The translations under genes and the position numbers were made by a program. DNA of 20,859 nt from a virus: the IMG/VR virus record IMGVR_UViG_3300006751_000185, positions 1-20,859 of that record; one strand, written 5' to 3'. Shown in pieces: positions 14,925 through 20,859 of the stretch (its first letter is position 1; the number at the start of each line of letters is the position of its first letter). Under the pieces are notes generated by a model. That model was not told where the DNA came from. It did not search any database and was given only the letters and a program-made list of their open reading frames with translations.

Positions 14925-15235
14925 TACATTCTCCTCCCATTTGTAAGTTCCTCATACATTACCCTTAAATCTGGAACTGGTTCACATACAGTAGCTACTG
15001 TATGAGGATTCACAATGTATGTATCATCCTCTGAGATATCCATCCAAGTCTTTAATCCAACTTTCTTTACCTGATTCTTAGTTGCATCATTATCCTCCAT
15101 AAGAGTCATCTCTGGAGTATAAACAATCTGAAAGGGTTTAATGATCATATACTGTTTAGTATCACCATCCAAAACCTCTTTCACATCAGCAAGAAGTTGT
15201 GTACCATCATTTAAAATTGCTACTTTAATTGACAT
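14924..15235 (-). CDS. Small conserved-type protein, first gene of the replisome operon
   Basis: A 103-aa protein starting MSIKVAILNDGTQLLADVKE, of a kind I recall as conserved in T4-like cyanophages. Beta strands near the N-terminus (KVAILNDG, QLLADVKEV), IIKPFQIVYTP in the middle, and TYIVNPHTVATVCEPVPDLR at the end match the arrangement in its downstream neighbour. It is the first gene after the promoter and terminator region at 15257-15340. Function unknown; an Sm-like RNA-binding fold is a guess. Confidence 0.75.
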   Translation of the reverse strand: MSIKVAILNDGTQLLADVKEVLDGDTKQYMIIKPFQIVYTPEMTLMEDNDATKNQVKKVGLKTWMDISEDDTYIVNPHTVATVCEPVPDLRVMYEELTNGRRM

Positions 15236-15256
15236 AGTTTTTATTTCTATTTAACT

Positions 15257-15285
15257 ATTCTACCATAAAGAAAGGGAGGTGTCTA
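15257..15285 (-). promoter_or_regulatory. Strong sigma70-type promoter for the gp43-uvsX-gp41 operon
   Basis: On the minus strand, TAGACA (15280-15285), a 17-base spacer and TAGAAT (15257-15262): 5/6 and 5/6 matches, with an extended -10 TG one base before TAGAAT. It lies in non-coding DNA, 22 bases before the first ATG of the operon (15235). The -35 box uses the loop and one arm base of the terminator hairpin. Confidence 0.75.
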
Positions 15286-15292
15286 CCTCCCT
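15273..15292 (-). terminator. Rho-independent terminator after hsp20
   Basis: On the minus strand an eight-pair perfect stem (AGGGAGGT with ACCTCCCT) and a four-base loop are followed directly by TTCTTTATGG, a T-rich run. It would end transcripts arriving from the regA-hsp20 side. Stem position 15273-15280 with 15285-15292. Confidence 0.75.
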
Positions 15293-15306
15293 CCCTGGCC
15301 TTTAGG

Positions 15307-15318
15307 TGATTGCAATCA
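15307..15318. repeat. 12-bp perfect palindrome
   Basis: TGATTGCAATCA in the hsp20-operon gap, between two hairpins. Its perfect dyad symmetry without a loop looks more like a binding site for a dimeric protein than an RNA hairpin. Confidence 0.5.
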
Positions 15319-15340
15319 GGTAAAGGGTGGACCCCTTACC
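15319..15340 (-). other. RNA hairpin just after hsp20
   Basis: A nine-pair stem on the minus-strand RNA (GGTAAGGGG with CCCTTTACC) with a four-base loop. One pair is G-U only on the minus-strand transcript and a mismatch on the other, so the structure fits RNA from hsp20. No U-tract follows; it may protect the 3' end or help termination. Confidence 0.55.
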
Positions 15341-15349
15341 ACTTCCATC

Positions 15350-15784
15350 TTAGATCCAGTCCTTACGCTGGTGATGTTCTGGTACTACCTTACCAAGTGT
15401 AACGGAAAGTAGTCCATCTTCAAAGGTGACTTCTTTGACAACAGTGTCATCAGCGATAGTCCATGCTCTAGTGAAGGATCTTTGTGCAAGTCCTCTATGT
15501 GCGTAATCAGTATCCTCTTTCTCCTCTCTCTTACCTTCTACAACAAGTTTACCATACTCTGTGTAAACTTTAATCTCATCATGTTTAAATCCTGCTAGAG
15601 CAATCTCTAGTCTGGATAATACATTACTTACATTGATGAGATTGTAAGGTGGATAATTTGTTTGTTGATGATCAAGTGGATTAAAAAAACGATCCAAATA
15701 ATCGTCCATGCCTATGCCATTCTTATTAATCTTCTCCATCAATTCTGGAAGATTGGCAGCATGAAACCTTGCTAGGTTAGTCAT
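15350..15784 (-). CDS. hsp20: Small heat-shock protein (Hsp20/alpha-crystallin family)
   Basis: A 144-aa protein. Residues 44-132 form the alpha-crystallin domain, ending in GLLSVTL, with RGLAQRSFTRAWTI (97-110) as the conserved central strand region of IbpA-like proteins. The N-terminal 40 residues are the usual variable arm. A clear I/L-x-I/L motif is not visible in the short C-terminal tail (VPEHHQRKDWI). It holds unfolding proteins in soluble form; hsp20 is a near-universal T4-like cyanophage gene. A good ribosome-binding site (AAGGAG) lies 7 bases before the ATG. It is followed by hairpins and a terminator. Confidence 0.95.
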   Translation of the reverse strand: MTNLARFHAANLPELMEKINKNGIGMDDYLDRFFNPLDHQQTNYPPYNLINVSNVLSRLEIALAGFKHDEIKVYTEYGKLVVEGKREEKEDTDYAHRGLAQRSFTRAWTIADDTVVKEVTFEDGLLSVTLGKVVPEHHQRKDWI

Positions 15785-15832
15785 AGTAGCTCCTTGTTAA
15801 GCGAGTTTGTGTTGTGTAGTCCCTTGCGGCGA

Positions 15833-16528
15833 CTATACTTTATTTAGATACATCATAGTATCTTTCCACCCTTTAACACAGTGGGAATAACCGCCCCTCT
15901 CTTGTACTGCTTTCGCTAAAGGATAATCATTCTGACCTTCCTCCATCATATCTCCATAGAAATACAACTCATGATACCACTGAAAGTCTCTTAAAATCTG
16001 ACTCTTATTACTACCTGGTGCTCCTAGATCAAGACCAGTCTGCCCTCCTATGTTAACTTCTAGATTAGGAAATTGATTCTTAAGTCTATCAGCAATATCT
16101 TTTCTCTCATGTTTTCTTTTATCCCACTTCACATATTCATCTCTACCTTCTCCTTCACCTCTTCCTAAGATACTAAAGTTAACTCCTCCAGGTCTATGTT
16201 CAATATGCAACCCATTACGAATGGGGAACTGGCTATAATCTAATTCATCTTGTAAGAACCTCTCTACCTCTACAGGTAACTCCCAGTCATCTCTATAGAC
16301 ATTCTTATCACCCTCATACACATCACTACCAGAACAATTATAAACTCTCTTACACTTATTATAAATCTCTGGTGTGATCTGTTCTAAAGTTTTATCTCTA
16401 TCACTACCTGTGACAAGATAAACATCATTCTTCTCAGTAAACTGAAAGAACTCATGGAAAAATTCAGCAGTAATCTTTCTCCTACTAGGAGTTAAAGTGC
16501 CATCAACATCAAAAATAAATTTCTTCAT
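15833..16528 (-). CDS. Eukaryotic-type phosphomannomutase-like HAD enzyme
   Basis: A 231-aa HAD-superfamily protein (type IIB cap). Motif I is FDVDGTLTPSRRKIT (Asp7, Asp9). TGSDRDK (40-46) is motif II, VNFSILGRG (116-124) and GGQTGLDLGAPGSNKSQIL (161-179) are cap motifs, and YFYGDMMEEGQNDYPLA (189-205) is motif IV. Their order and wording match human-type PMM2 (246 aa) more than bacterial phosphatases. PMM enzymes interconvert mannose-6-P and mannose-1-P toward GDP-mannose. A phosphatase role is also possible. It is coupled by TAATG to the upstream nucleotidyltransferase, suggesting joint action. Confidence 0.85.
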   Translation of the reverse strand: MKKFIFDVDGTLTPSRRKITAEFFHEFFQFTEKNDVYLVTGSDRDKTLEQITPEIYNKCKRVYNCSGSDVYEGDKNVYRDDWELPVEVERFLQDELDYSQFPIRNGLHIEHRPGGVNFSILGRGEGEGRDEYVKWDKRKHERKDIADRLKNQFPNLEVNIGGQTGLDLGAPGSNKSQILRDFQWYHELYFYGDMMEEGQNDYPLAKAVQERGGYSHCVKGWKDTMMYLNKV

Positions 16529-17214
16529 TAATACACAGTACGAACACCAGTACTATTTCGCATATAGTCCATTAAAATATTAGTAATGTATGATAACCTT
16601 TGATAATTACCATCCACATACATATCCAATAACTCTTTAGTTATACTATCATACTCTGGATGCTTTTGGGAAAAAAGATACTGGCATGTTTGCAAATCTC
16701 TAGTATAAACTCTCGTCTCCTTACAAACTGTCATAAAACATGTTCGTAAAAGATGTTTTATATATTCTCTAACATCAACCTTATCAACATCACCAAGTAT
16801 CTTATCACCAAAAGAACAATAGTAAGTAATAGATGATAATCTATCTAACTCATTAAGATCTTTTTCTACATTATATTCTAATAAATCAAAATCCAATTCA
16901 TCTAAAGACAGATCTTCTCCCCATATACATTTACAAGTATATCTAAAGAGATAATCATCTTTAAATTCCTCAATACTATCCACACCAACATCAACAACAA
17001 TATCTAATCCTAATCTATCGCCATAAGACTCAGCCTTATCCCGTAGATCATCATCAACTTCTCCATCAATTACCAAATGAAAATCTATATCAGAAAATTC
17101 CGTTACAGTACCACTAACATAGCTTCCGCTAAGATAAACTGAATGTATGTTTGTAAAATTGATGAATACATCTTCCATAAAAAGAGAACATATCTCTTTA
17201 GACTTTAGAATCAT
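16528..17214 (-). CDS. Minimal nucleotidyltransferase (pol-beta/ANT-like)
   Basis: A 228-aa protein. The signature GSYVSGTVTEFSDIDFHL (residues 30-47) is the hG[GS]x(9-13)DxD motif of the polymerase-beta nucleotidyltransferase superfamily, with Asp42 and Asp44 binding metal; a third acid may be Asp71 or Asp75 (LDIVVDVG). The C-terminal 120 residues are helical, like the layout of aminoglycoside nucleotidyltransferases. Target unknown: small molecule, tRNA or protein are all possible. It overlaps the regA stop (ATGA) and the phosphomannomutase-like start (TAATG). The AT-rich codons resemble the neighbours. Confidence 0.8.
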   Translation of the reverse strand: MILKSKEICSLFMEDVFINFTNIHSVYLSGSYVSGTVTEFSDIDFHLVIDGEVDDDLRDKAESYGDRLGLDIVVDVGVDSIEEFKDDYLFRYTCKCIWGEDLSLDELDFDLLEYNVEKDLNELDRLSSITYYCSFGDKILGDVDKVDVREYIKHLLRTCFMTVCKETRVYTRDLQTCQYLFSQKHPEYDSITKELLDMYVDGNYQRLSYITNILMDYMRNSTGVRTVY

Positions 17215-17642
17215 TCCTCTTCTGTCTTCTTTCTTCCTATATTATACTTGGTTTCTAGAATCCAGTCACCCTTATCTCTATATGCTAAGACTTTAATCTG
17301 ATTTAAAGGTGCAATATCTGATACTTGATCTGCATTTAAAATAGTAATGAGTCCCCAATCAGCAAGCAACTGAGTAATACGGTTCCTACGCTGAACATCA
17401 TTAACAGTAATATTAGCCCTCTTTCCATCCAGGGCAAACAACTCTTTAAAATGAACTATAAAATATCTACCTTGCTTATGAAGAATATGACAAGATTGAT
17501 ATAACTTCTTTTCTTTTCTGGATGCAACTCCAATTCTTGTTAAGGTCTCTCTGACCTTGAGAAAGTCATCAGGTTCACCCAATGAAACTTCGACCATCTG
17601 GTCGGCCGACCAATCAACGGTCGGTTCATTCACGACACTCAT
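17211..17642 (-). CDS. regA: Translational repressor RegA
   Basis: A 143-aa protein. From residue 16 it aligns with T4 RegA (122 aa): EPDDFLKVRETLTRIG, LYQSCHILHKQGRYFIVHFK, and DVQRRNRITQLLADWGLI are near-identical in pattern. RegA binds AU-rich start regions of early mRNAs and blocks their translation. This protein has 15 extra N-terminal residues. The ATG at 17642 is supported by an AGGA five bases upstream; Met16 (17597) aligns with the T4 start but has no Shine-Dalgarno. It follows a 28-base gap and is coupled to the nucleotidyltransferase. Confidence 0.95.
   Translation of the reverse strand: MSVVNEPTVDWSADQMVEVSLGEPDDFLKVRETLTRIGVASRKEKKLYQSCHILHKQGRYFIVHFKELFALDGKRANITVNDVQRRNRITQLLADWGLITILNADQVSDIAPLNQIKVLAYRDKGDWILETKYNIGRKKTEEE
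17591..17623. repeat. Four alternating CGACC/GGTCG units with a 14-bp palindrome, inside regA
   Basis: CGACC at 17591-17595 and 17607-17611 alternates with GGTCG at 17600-17604 and 17619-17623. The centre TGGTCGGCCGACCA (17599-17612) is a perfect 14-bp palindrome. The block is GC-rich in an AT-rich region and ends just before the codon for Met16. Confidence 0.6.
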
Positions 17643-17670
17643 CTTATCCTATGGCATGTTGTGAAAGTAT

Positions 17671-18306
17671 TTAGTAAATAATCCTTGCAAAAGGACACTT
17701 GAATATTTTCTTAGAAAGAACCTCTGGATCATTATCTATGATATCCAATTCTTCTTCTCGTCGATCTAAAATAGATTGAGGAATATCATCCTCACTTTCT
17801 TCATGAAGTATTATACCTTCATCCATATCTTTAGAATGAAAGGTTAACCTAAAAAGAGGATCACCTTTTTTAATCACAATAGGACAATCCATATTAACAG
17901 GAAGAATAGCATTACTAGTATTCCTCACCCATCTTGATAGATTCCACCACCCACCAATAGAAATAAAATTATTATTAAGTGCTGTGATTGGGTGATCATA
18001 TTGTTCTATCCAAATATCCGTATCATATGTCCAAAAGAAAAACATAGGAAATCTTAATTGAATAATTGGTTTTGGTCCTAACGCATCAGTCTCATCAAAT
18101 TCAATATACTCATCTAATCCATCTGGAGGCCATGTTGATGGATCTATTTCAAAATCTATAGGAGAAAGACCTACAAAAGTTCTATTTTGTTTATGCCTCC
18201 ATGCAGGACATTCCTGAAATGAATAAGTCTTGTCAAACAATTCACTATTTCTAACTATCTTTGCATCAAAAATTCTATCGTTAGGTTGTGCATAATAAAT
18301 TTTCAT
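17671..18306 (-). CDS. Protein of unknown function
   Basis: A 211-aa protein, rich in aromatic residues (PMFFFWTYDTDIWIEQYDHP near 108-127; GGWWNLSRWVRNTS near 138-151). It looks like a compact beta-rich fold, with an acidic C-terminal helix (EESEDDIPQSILDRREEELD). No catalytic motif is recognised. It is coupled by TAATG to the upstream UPF0489-like gene and may work with it. Confidence 0.75.
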   Translation of the reverse strand: MKIYYAQPNDRIFDAKIVRNSELFDKTYSFQECPAWRHKQNRTFVGLSPIDFEIDPSTWPPDGLDEYIEFDETDALGPKPIIQLRFPMFFFWTYDTDIWIEQYDHPITALNNNFISIGGWWNLSRWVRNTSNAILPVNMDCPIVIKKGDPLFRLTFHSKDMDEGIILHEESEDDIPQSILDRREEELDIIDNDPEVLSKKIFKCPFARIIY

Positions 18307-19100
18307 TAATGAATAGTCCTAGACTCTAGGGTATGCTTTGGGATATGATAATCAATAGTCCTAATGATATCAGTAACACCCTTATAATATTTTTTCATCT
18401 CATATTTTCTATGAAGATCATCTTCATTGATTTTATTCCCTGTCCCCTCTTCGTATATTGCCATAAAGGTAGCCATCATATGCCAATGTAAAGGTGGAAT
18501 ATATCCTGGTGATAAACAAATAAATATCTGATCAAATTTATAATCACCAAAATCATAATCTTCTTTCATAGACCAAGAAAAATTATTAAGTATTTCTTCA
18601 CCCAATTCAGTATCTGTCCATTCTTCACTTCTCCTATTTAAAATCCAATGCCATGACTTCAACCTACCTTGAGACTGTAGATAGTATCCCCAGTTACCTT
18701 CAGTAACTCTTTCTTCTTTATCTATCCAATACATTTCTGTACGAGGATCATCGTATTCACCAGTTAAGATATCACTATGATGATCAATATTAACAATCTC
18801 AATATCCGTATGATCTTCTAAACCAAATAAGATAGAATCATGATCATATCCAAAATGAACATCCTTACAATGAGTAAATGCTCTTATAAATGTTCTTAAA
18901 CAAAATTGATAATTCTCAACATCAATCTCATTACAAAGTTCTCTAAATTGTTGACGATGTAATTCTTGTGTCTGCCTCCACTTAATAACAGGCTGCTCAT
19001 CAAAATCCCTTTCTGCCATCTCCTCTACTAATTTTGTATCCCACAATTTATTAATAGCAGGTGAAGATATAAAATCTAAATCTATACTAAGAACCTTCAT
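18306..19100 (-). CDS. UPF0489-like protein (arginase-fold candidate)
   Basis: A 264-aa protein. It begins MKVLSIDLDFISSP (Asp7, Asp9) and contains EIVNIDHHSDIL (101-112) and FGYDHDSILFG (83-93). The DHHSD block resembles the DAHxD metal motif of arginase-fold hydrolases and the DxHxD signature of UPF0489 proteins. FICLSPGYIPPLHW lies further on. UPF0489 has no settled function; a metal-dependent amide or peptide hydrolase is an inference. It overlaps the gp62 stop (ATGA) and separates gp62 from regA, which are adjacent in T4. Confidence 0.7.
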   Translation of the reverse strand: MKVLSIDLDFISSPAINKLWDTKLVEEMAERDFDEQPVIKWRQTQELHRQQFRELCNEIDVENYQFCLRTFIRAFTHCKDVHFGYDHDSILFGLEDHTDIEIVNIDHHSDILTGEYDDPRTEMYWIDKEERVTEGNWGYYLQSQGRLKSWHWILNRRSEEWTDTELGEEILNNFSWSMKEDYDFGDYKFDQIFICLSPGYIPPLHWHMMATFMAIYEEGTGNKINEDDLHRKYEMKKYYKGVTDIIRTIDYHIPKHTLESRTIH

Positions 19101-19471
19101 ACAATACCTCCAGTATCAAGTTTATCTTTAATATATTTAACTTGTTCTTTAGTAAGGATCCTCATTGCCTGTTGTGCTTTCTCAGTACTATACCTATAAT
19201 ATTTCTTAACTGCCTCTAAGTCTTCAATCTTACCCTTCTTTAACCAAGGGGCAAATCTCTTCTTCTTTCGCAAAGAATTCATAAGAAAATCATATTGAAG
19301 TTTCTGATCTAAGTAGTGAGACTTATTCATCTCATTAACAAAGAGTACAGAATCCAAAGATCCAGACAAACATTTGTTCACAACAAATGCTGGATATTTC
19401 TCATAAGGATCTTCATCGAGAAGATTTTCCTTTGTGAAATTAATAGAATTCAACCAGTGCTTAAGTTCCAT
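19097..19471 (-). CDS. 62: Sliding-clamp loader small subunit (T4 gp62-like)
   Basis: A 124-aa protein, beginning MELKHWLNSINFTKENLLDE, matching gp62 of T4-like cyanophages; T4 gp62 is longer (187 aa). Features are a YPAFVVNKCLSGSLDSVLF core and a helical C-terminus (YRYSTEKAQQAMRILTKEQV) typical of the clamp-loader A family. Together with gp44 it loads clamp gp45 onto primer ends; gp44 and gp45 are not in the window and would lie to the right. It overlaps the dam stop by 11 bases. Confidence 0.88.
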   Translation of the reverse strand: MELKHWLNSINFTKENLLDEDPYEKYPAFVVNKCLSGSLDSVLFVNEMNKSHYLDQKLQYDFLMNSLRKKKRFAPWLKKGKIEDLEAVKKYYRYSTEKAQQAMRILTKEQVKYIKDKLDTGGIV

Positions 19472-20294
19472 AATTCAATAACAAAAGTTCTTTACGCTGT
19501 TGCTGTTCACTCATATAAACACCAACAGATCTCATAGTATATGTGTGATCAAACTCAGCAACATTCCAATTCTTGAAACGATCCCTAATTAACTGACTAC
19601 TATTATAAGATATCATCTGATGTGCTGTATGATCGTCACACCATTTAGCAAAATGATCATGATTAAACAACTTATGCATCTCACCCTTCCTACCATACAA
19701 ATTATCTTTAATATCGTATGGTGGATCTAGATAGATAAAATTATTATGATCAACATCATCAGATACTAAATCCTGCCAATCATATTTGGTAATATTCCAA
19801 TTCTCAATTAGTTTACCATACTCTGCTAATTTCTCAATACCTCTGAAGGAAAAGTTGGATTCACTTGCTTGTGGTGAGAACGATGAGGACTCACCGAGAC
19901 CAGAAAAAGAGCACTTGTTAATAACATAAAAACTAACGGCACGATTAAAGTTGGATTGTTCTTCAGCATTAACTTTCTCCTTAGATTCTTTAAACAATTC
20001 TCTAGCACTATCCCTATCAGGATAATGATTCTTTATACTCCAAAGAGCATCCTGTATATCTTGCCCACTATACTGCAACTCTTTCCAAAAATTATAAAGA
20101 GGTTCATAAAGATCATTAACCCATATATCAAGATGAGGATACAACTTAGTAACATATAATGCCACAGATCCACCACCTACAAATGGTTCACGATAATATT
20201 TGTACTTGCTAAGATCAGGAAAGTGCTGTGCTAACTTAGTACAAGCACGAGATTTACCTCCTGGGTAGCGCAAAGGCGTTTTAAGTGCTTTCAT
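19461..20294 (-). CDS. dam: Dam-type DNA adenine N6-methyltransferase
   Basis: A 277-aa D12-class methylase. LRYPGGKSRA (8-17) plus EPFVGGGSVAL (36-46) form the S-adenosylmethionine pocket, NDLYEPLYNFW follows, and YLDPPYD (188-194) is the catalytic DPPY motif. The length matches Dam/T4 Dam (259 aa). It methylates adenine, probably in GATC-like sites, to protect phage DNA or mark it. Its ATG overlaps a truncated membrane-protein gene by 14 bases, and its stop overlaps gp62. The insertion of dam into the clamp-loader block differs from T4. Confidence 0.92.
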   Translation of the reverse strand: MKALKTPLRYPGGKSRACTKLAQHFPDLSKYKYYREPFVGGGSVALYVTKLYPHLDIWVNDLYEPLYNFWKELQYSGQDIQDALWSIKNHYPDRDSARELFKESKEKVNAEEQSNFNRAVSFYVINKCSFSGLGESSSFSPQASESNFSFRGIEKLAEYGKLIENWNITKYDWQDLVSDDVDHNNFIYLDPPYDIKDNLYGRKGEMHKLFNHDHFAKWCDDHTAHQMISYNSSQLIRDRFKNWNVAEFDHTYTMRSVGVYMSEQQQRKELLLLNYGT

Positions 20295-20496
20295 GATTTA
20301 ATAATACTATATGATACCAGGTTAAGTCAACCTGTCCTGGTAGATACCCTAAGGTGACCCCCAGACACGCTGTAACCCAGTACAAGATAAGAAGTACCCA
20401 TAGGGCACCCCAACTCCAATACTGTGGTTGTAGTGCCACCACGGCAAGAGTATGAACTGCTATCATAAACAGAATTGTTGGCCATTCAATCTTCAT
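20281..20496 (-). pseudogene. Truncated fatty-acid desaturase-like membrane protein
   Basis: A 71-aa ORF. Residues 4-50, with WPTILFMIAVHTLAVVALQP and LYWVTACLGVTLGY, read like the N-terminal membrane region of cyanobacterial acyl-CoA/acyl-lipid delta-9 desaturases (DesC). There LGY is followed by HR and the first His box. Here the sequence leaves the family after LGY (LPGQVDLTW), and no His boxes or downstream catalytic part follow; dam begins instead. Reading the +1 frame after LGY gives YQDRLT and a stop. It may be a remnant of a desaturase gene or a co-opted small membrane protein with two spans. It overlaps the preceding 48-aa gene (ATGA). Confidence 0.6.
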
Positions 20497-20639
20497 GTTA
20501 ACTCCTTAATTTTATATTTCCAATAATCTCTATCTTCTTCAGAGATCCAAGGAGAATGTACCATCGCATAAGCATGTTGCAACCATTCTTTATCAGTCCA
20601 ATCTTTTTTTGGATCCCCAATATAATCCTTTAGACTCAT
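20493..20639 (-). CDS. 48-aa small protein, unknown
   Basis: A short gene: MSLKDYIGDPKKDWTDKEWL, then a Trp/Tyr/Lys-rich remainder. The start overlaps a mini-ORF stop and its own stop overlaps the next start (ATGA), which favours real translation. It is charged, helical and soluble. Function unknown. Confidence 0.5.
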   Translation of the reverse strand: MSLKDYIGDPKKDWTDKEWLQHAYAMVHSPWISEEDRDYWKYKIKELT

Positions 20640-20671
20640 TTAAATTTCCATTCTGTTTTATTAAAAATCAT
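20636..20671 (-). CDS. 11-codon mini-ORF linking two genes
   Basis: MIFNKTEWKFK then stop. Its ATG overlaps the preceding stop (ATGA) and its stop overlaps the next ATG (ATGA). It may be a translational relay rather than a functional peptide. Too short to judge by composition. Confidence 0.25.
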   Translation of the reverse strand: MIFNKTEWKFK

Positions 20672-20859
20672 TTTAATACATGATCCCATGTGTCTCTGAA
20701 TTTCCTGTCCCAATTATCAATATAAACAGGCATGAAAGCATTAAGTGCAAGAGTAAGATCTACAATTTCCTTAGTCCTACCATTGTCTACTGCCTCCTGT
20801 AGTTGTTCCAGCATAAAATTAAATGTAGTGATCTCTGAGAATGCTACCTCTAGATCACT
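20668..20859 (-). CDS. C-terminal part of an unknown small protein
   Basis: Reading is open from the right edge for 63 codons and ends at 20668, so the N-terminus is outside. The visible part is helical (FNFMLEQLQEAVDNGRTKEI, then a Leu-rich and a Trp/Asp-rich tail). It could be a conserved hypothetical of the clamp-loader region. No family recognised. Confidence 0.6.
   Translation of the reverse strand, partial: SDLEVAFSEITTFNFMLEQLQEAVDNGRTKEIVDLTLALNAFMPVYIDNWDRKFRDTWDHVLK

Noticed and set aside
16528-17214. Nucleotidyltransferase as half of a toxin-antitoxin pair
   Set aside because: No HEPN-type or other toxin partner is next to it; both neighbours are RegA and a phosphomannomutase-like enzyme.
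20301-20330. TTGACT-18-TATTAT promoter-like pair before dam
   Set aside because: The predicted start would coincide with the dam ATG, leaving no leader, and the region overlaps inverted repeats and coding sequence.
1-20859. tRNA genes, CRISPR arrays, insertion sequences, integrase or attachment sites
   Set aside because: No cloverleaf-like segments, regular spaced repeats or transposase/integrase motifs were seen; nearly all bases belong to tightly packed minus-strand genes.

Overview
The window looks like the replication and nucleotide-metabolism core of a T4-like marine myovirus, most likely a cyanophage of Prochlorococcus or Synechococcus. The evidence is the set of T4-type replication proteins on one strand: clamp-loader gp62, RegA, DNA polymerase gp43, UvsX, helicase gp41, primase gp61 and the N-terminus of NrdA. 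Genes typical of marine T4-like phages sit among them: hsp20, mazG, 2OG-Fe(II) oxygenases and a CTS-led nucleotidyltransferase. The DNA is AT-rich. Every gene lies on the minus strand, so transcription runs from the right end (20859) to the left end (1). Neighbouring genes mostly overlap through ATGA or TAATG junctions or lie a few bases apart. There is no gene-free stretch over 300 bases; the longest is 114 bases (15236-15349).

Reading in the direction of transcription: (1) 20859-17211 holds small unknown genes, a truncated fatty-acid-desaturase-like membrane protein, a Dam-type DNA methylase, gp62, a UPF0489-like protein, an unknown 211-aa protein and RegA. (2) 17214-15350 holds a minimal nucleotidyltransferase, a eukaryotic-type phosphomannomutase-like HAD enzyme and Hsp20. 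This is closed by a hairpin cluster and terminator that overlaps a strong sigma70-type promoter. (3) 15235-9484 is the core replisome operon: two small related proteins, gp43, two tiny proteins, UvsX and gp41. (4) 9487-5673 holds a DUF6445-like oxygenase, a MazG-like pyrophosphohydrolase with a proline-rich N-terminal extension, an unrecognised 514-aa protein and a second 2OG oxygenase. (5) 5671-1698 is a small late-gene island. Three exact TATAAATA boxes lie 30-40 bases before its genes. It encodes a nucleotidyltransferase with a capsid-targeting-like leader, basic and coiled-coil proteins, a probable virion protein and a coiled-coil membrane protein. (6) A near-perfect sigma70 promoter at 1735-1763 then restarts early transcription for gp61 and nrdA.

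Functionally, gp43/gp62/gp41/gp61/UvsX copy and recombine phage DNA. NrdA and probably MazG adjust nucleotide pools, RegA tunes early translation and Dam methylates DNA. The accessory genes (phosphomannomutase-like enzyme plus nucleotidyltransferase, UPF0489, oxygenases, desaturase remnant, capsid-targeted nucleotidyltransferase) are the least explained and most interesting part. All functional assignments come from reading motifs and remembered family sequences; no database search was run.
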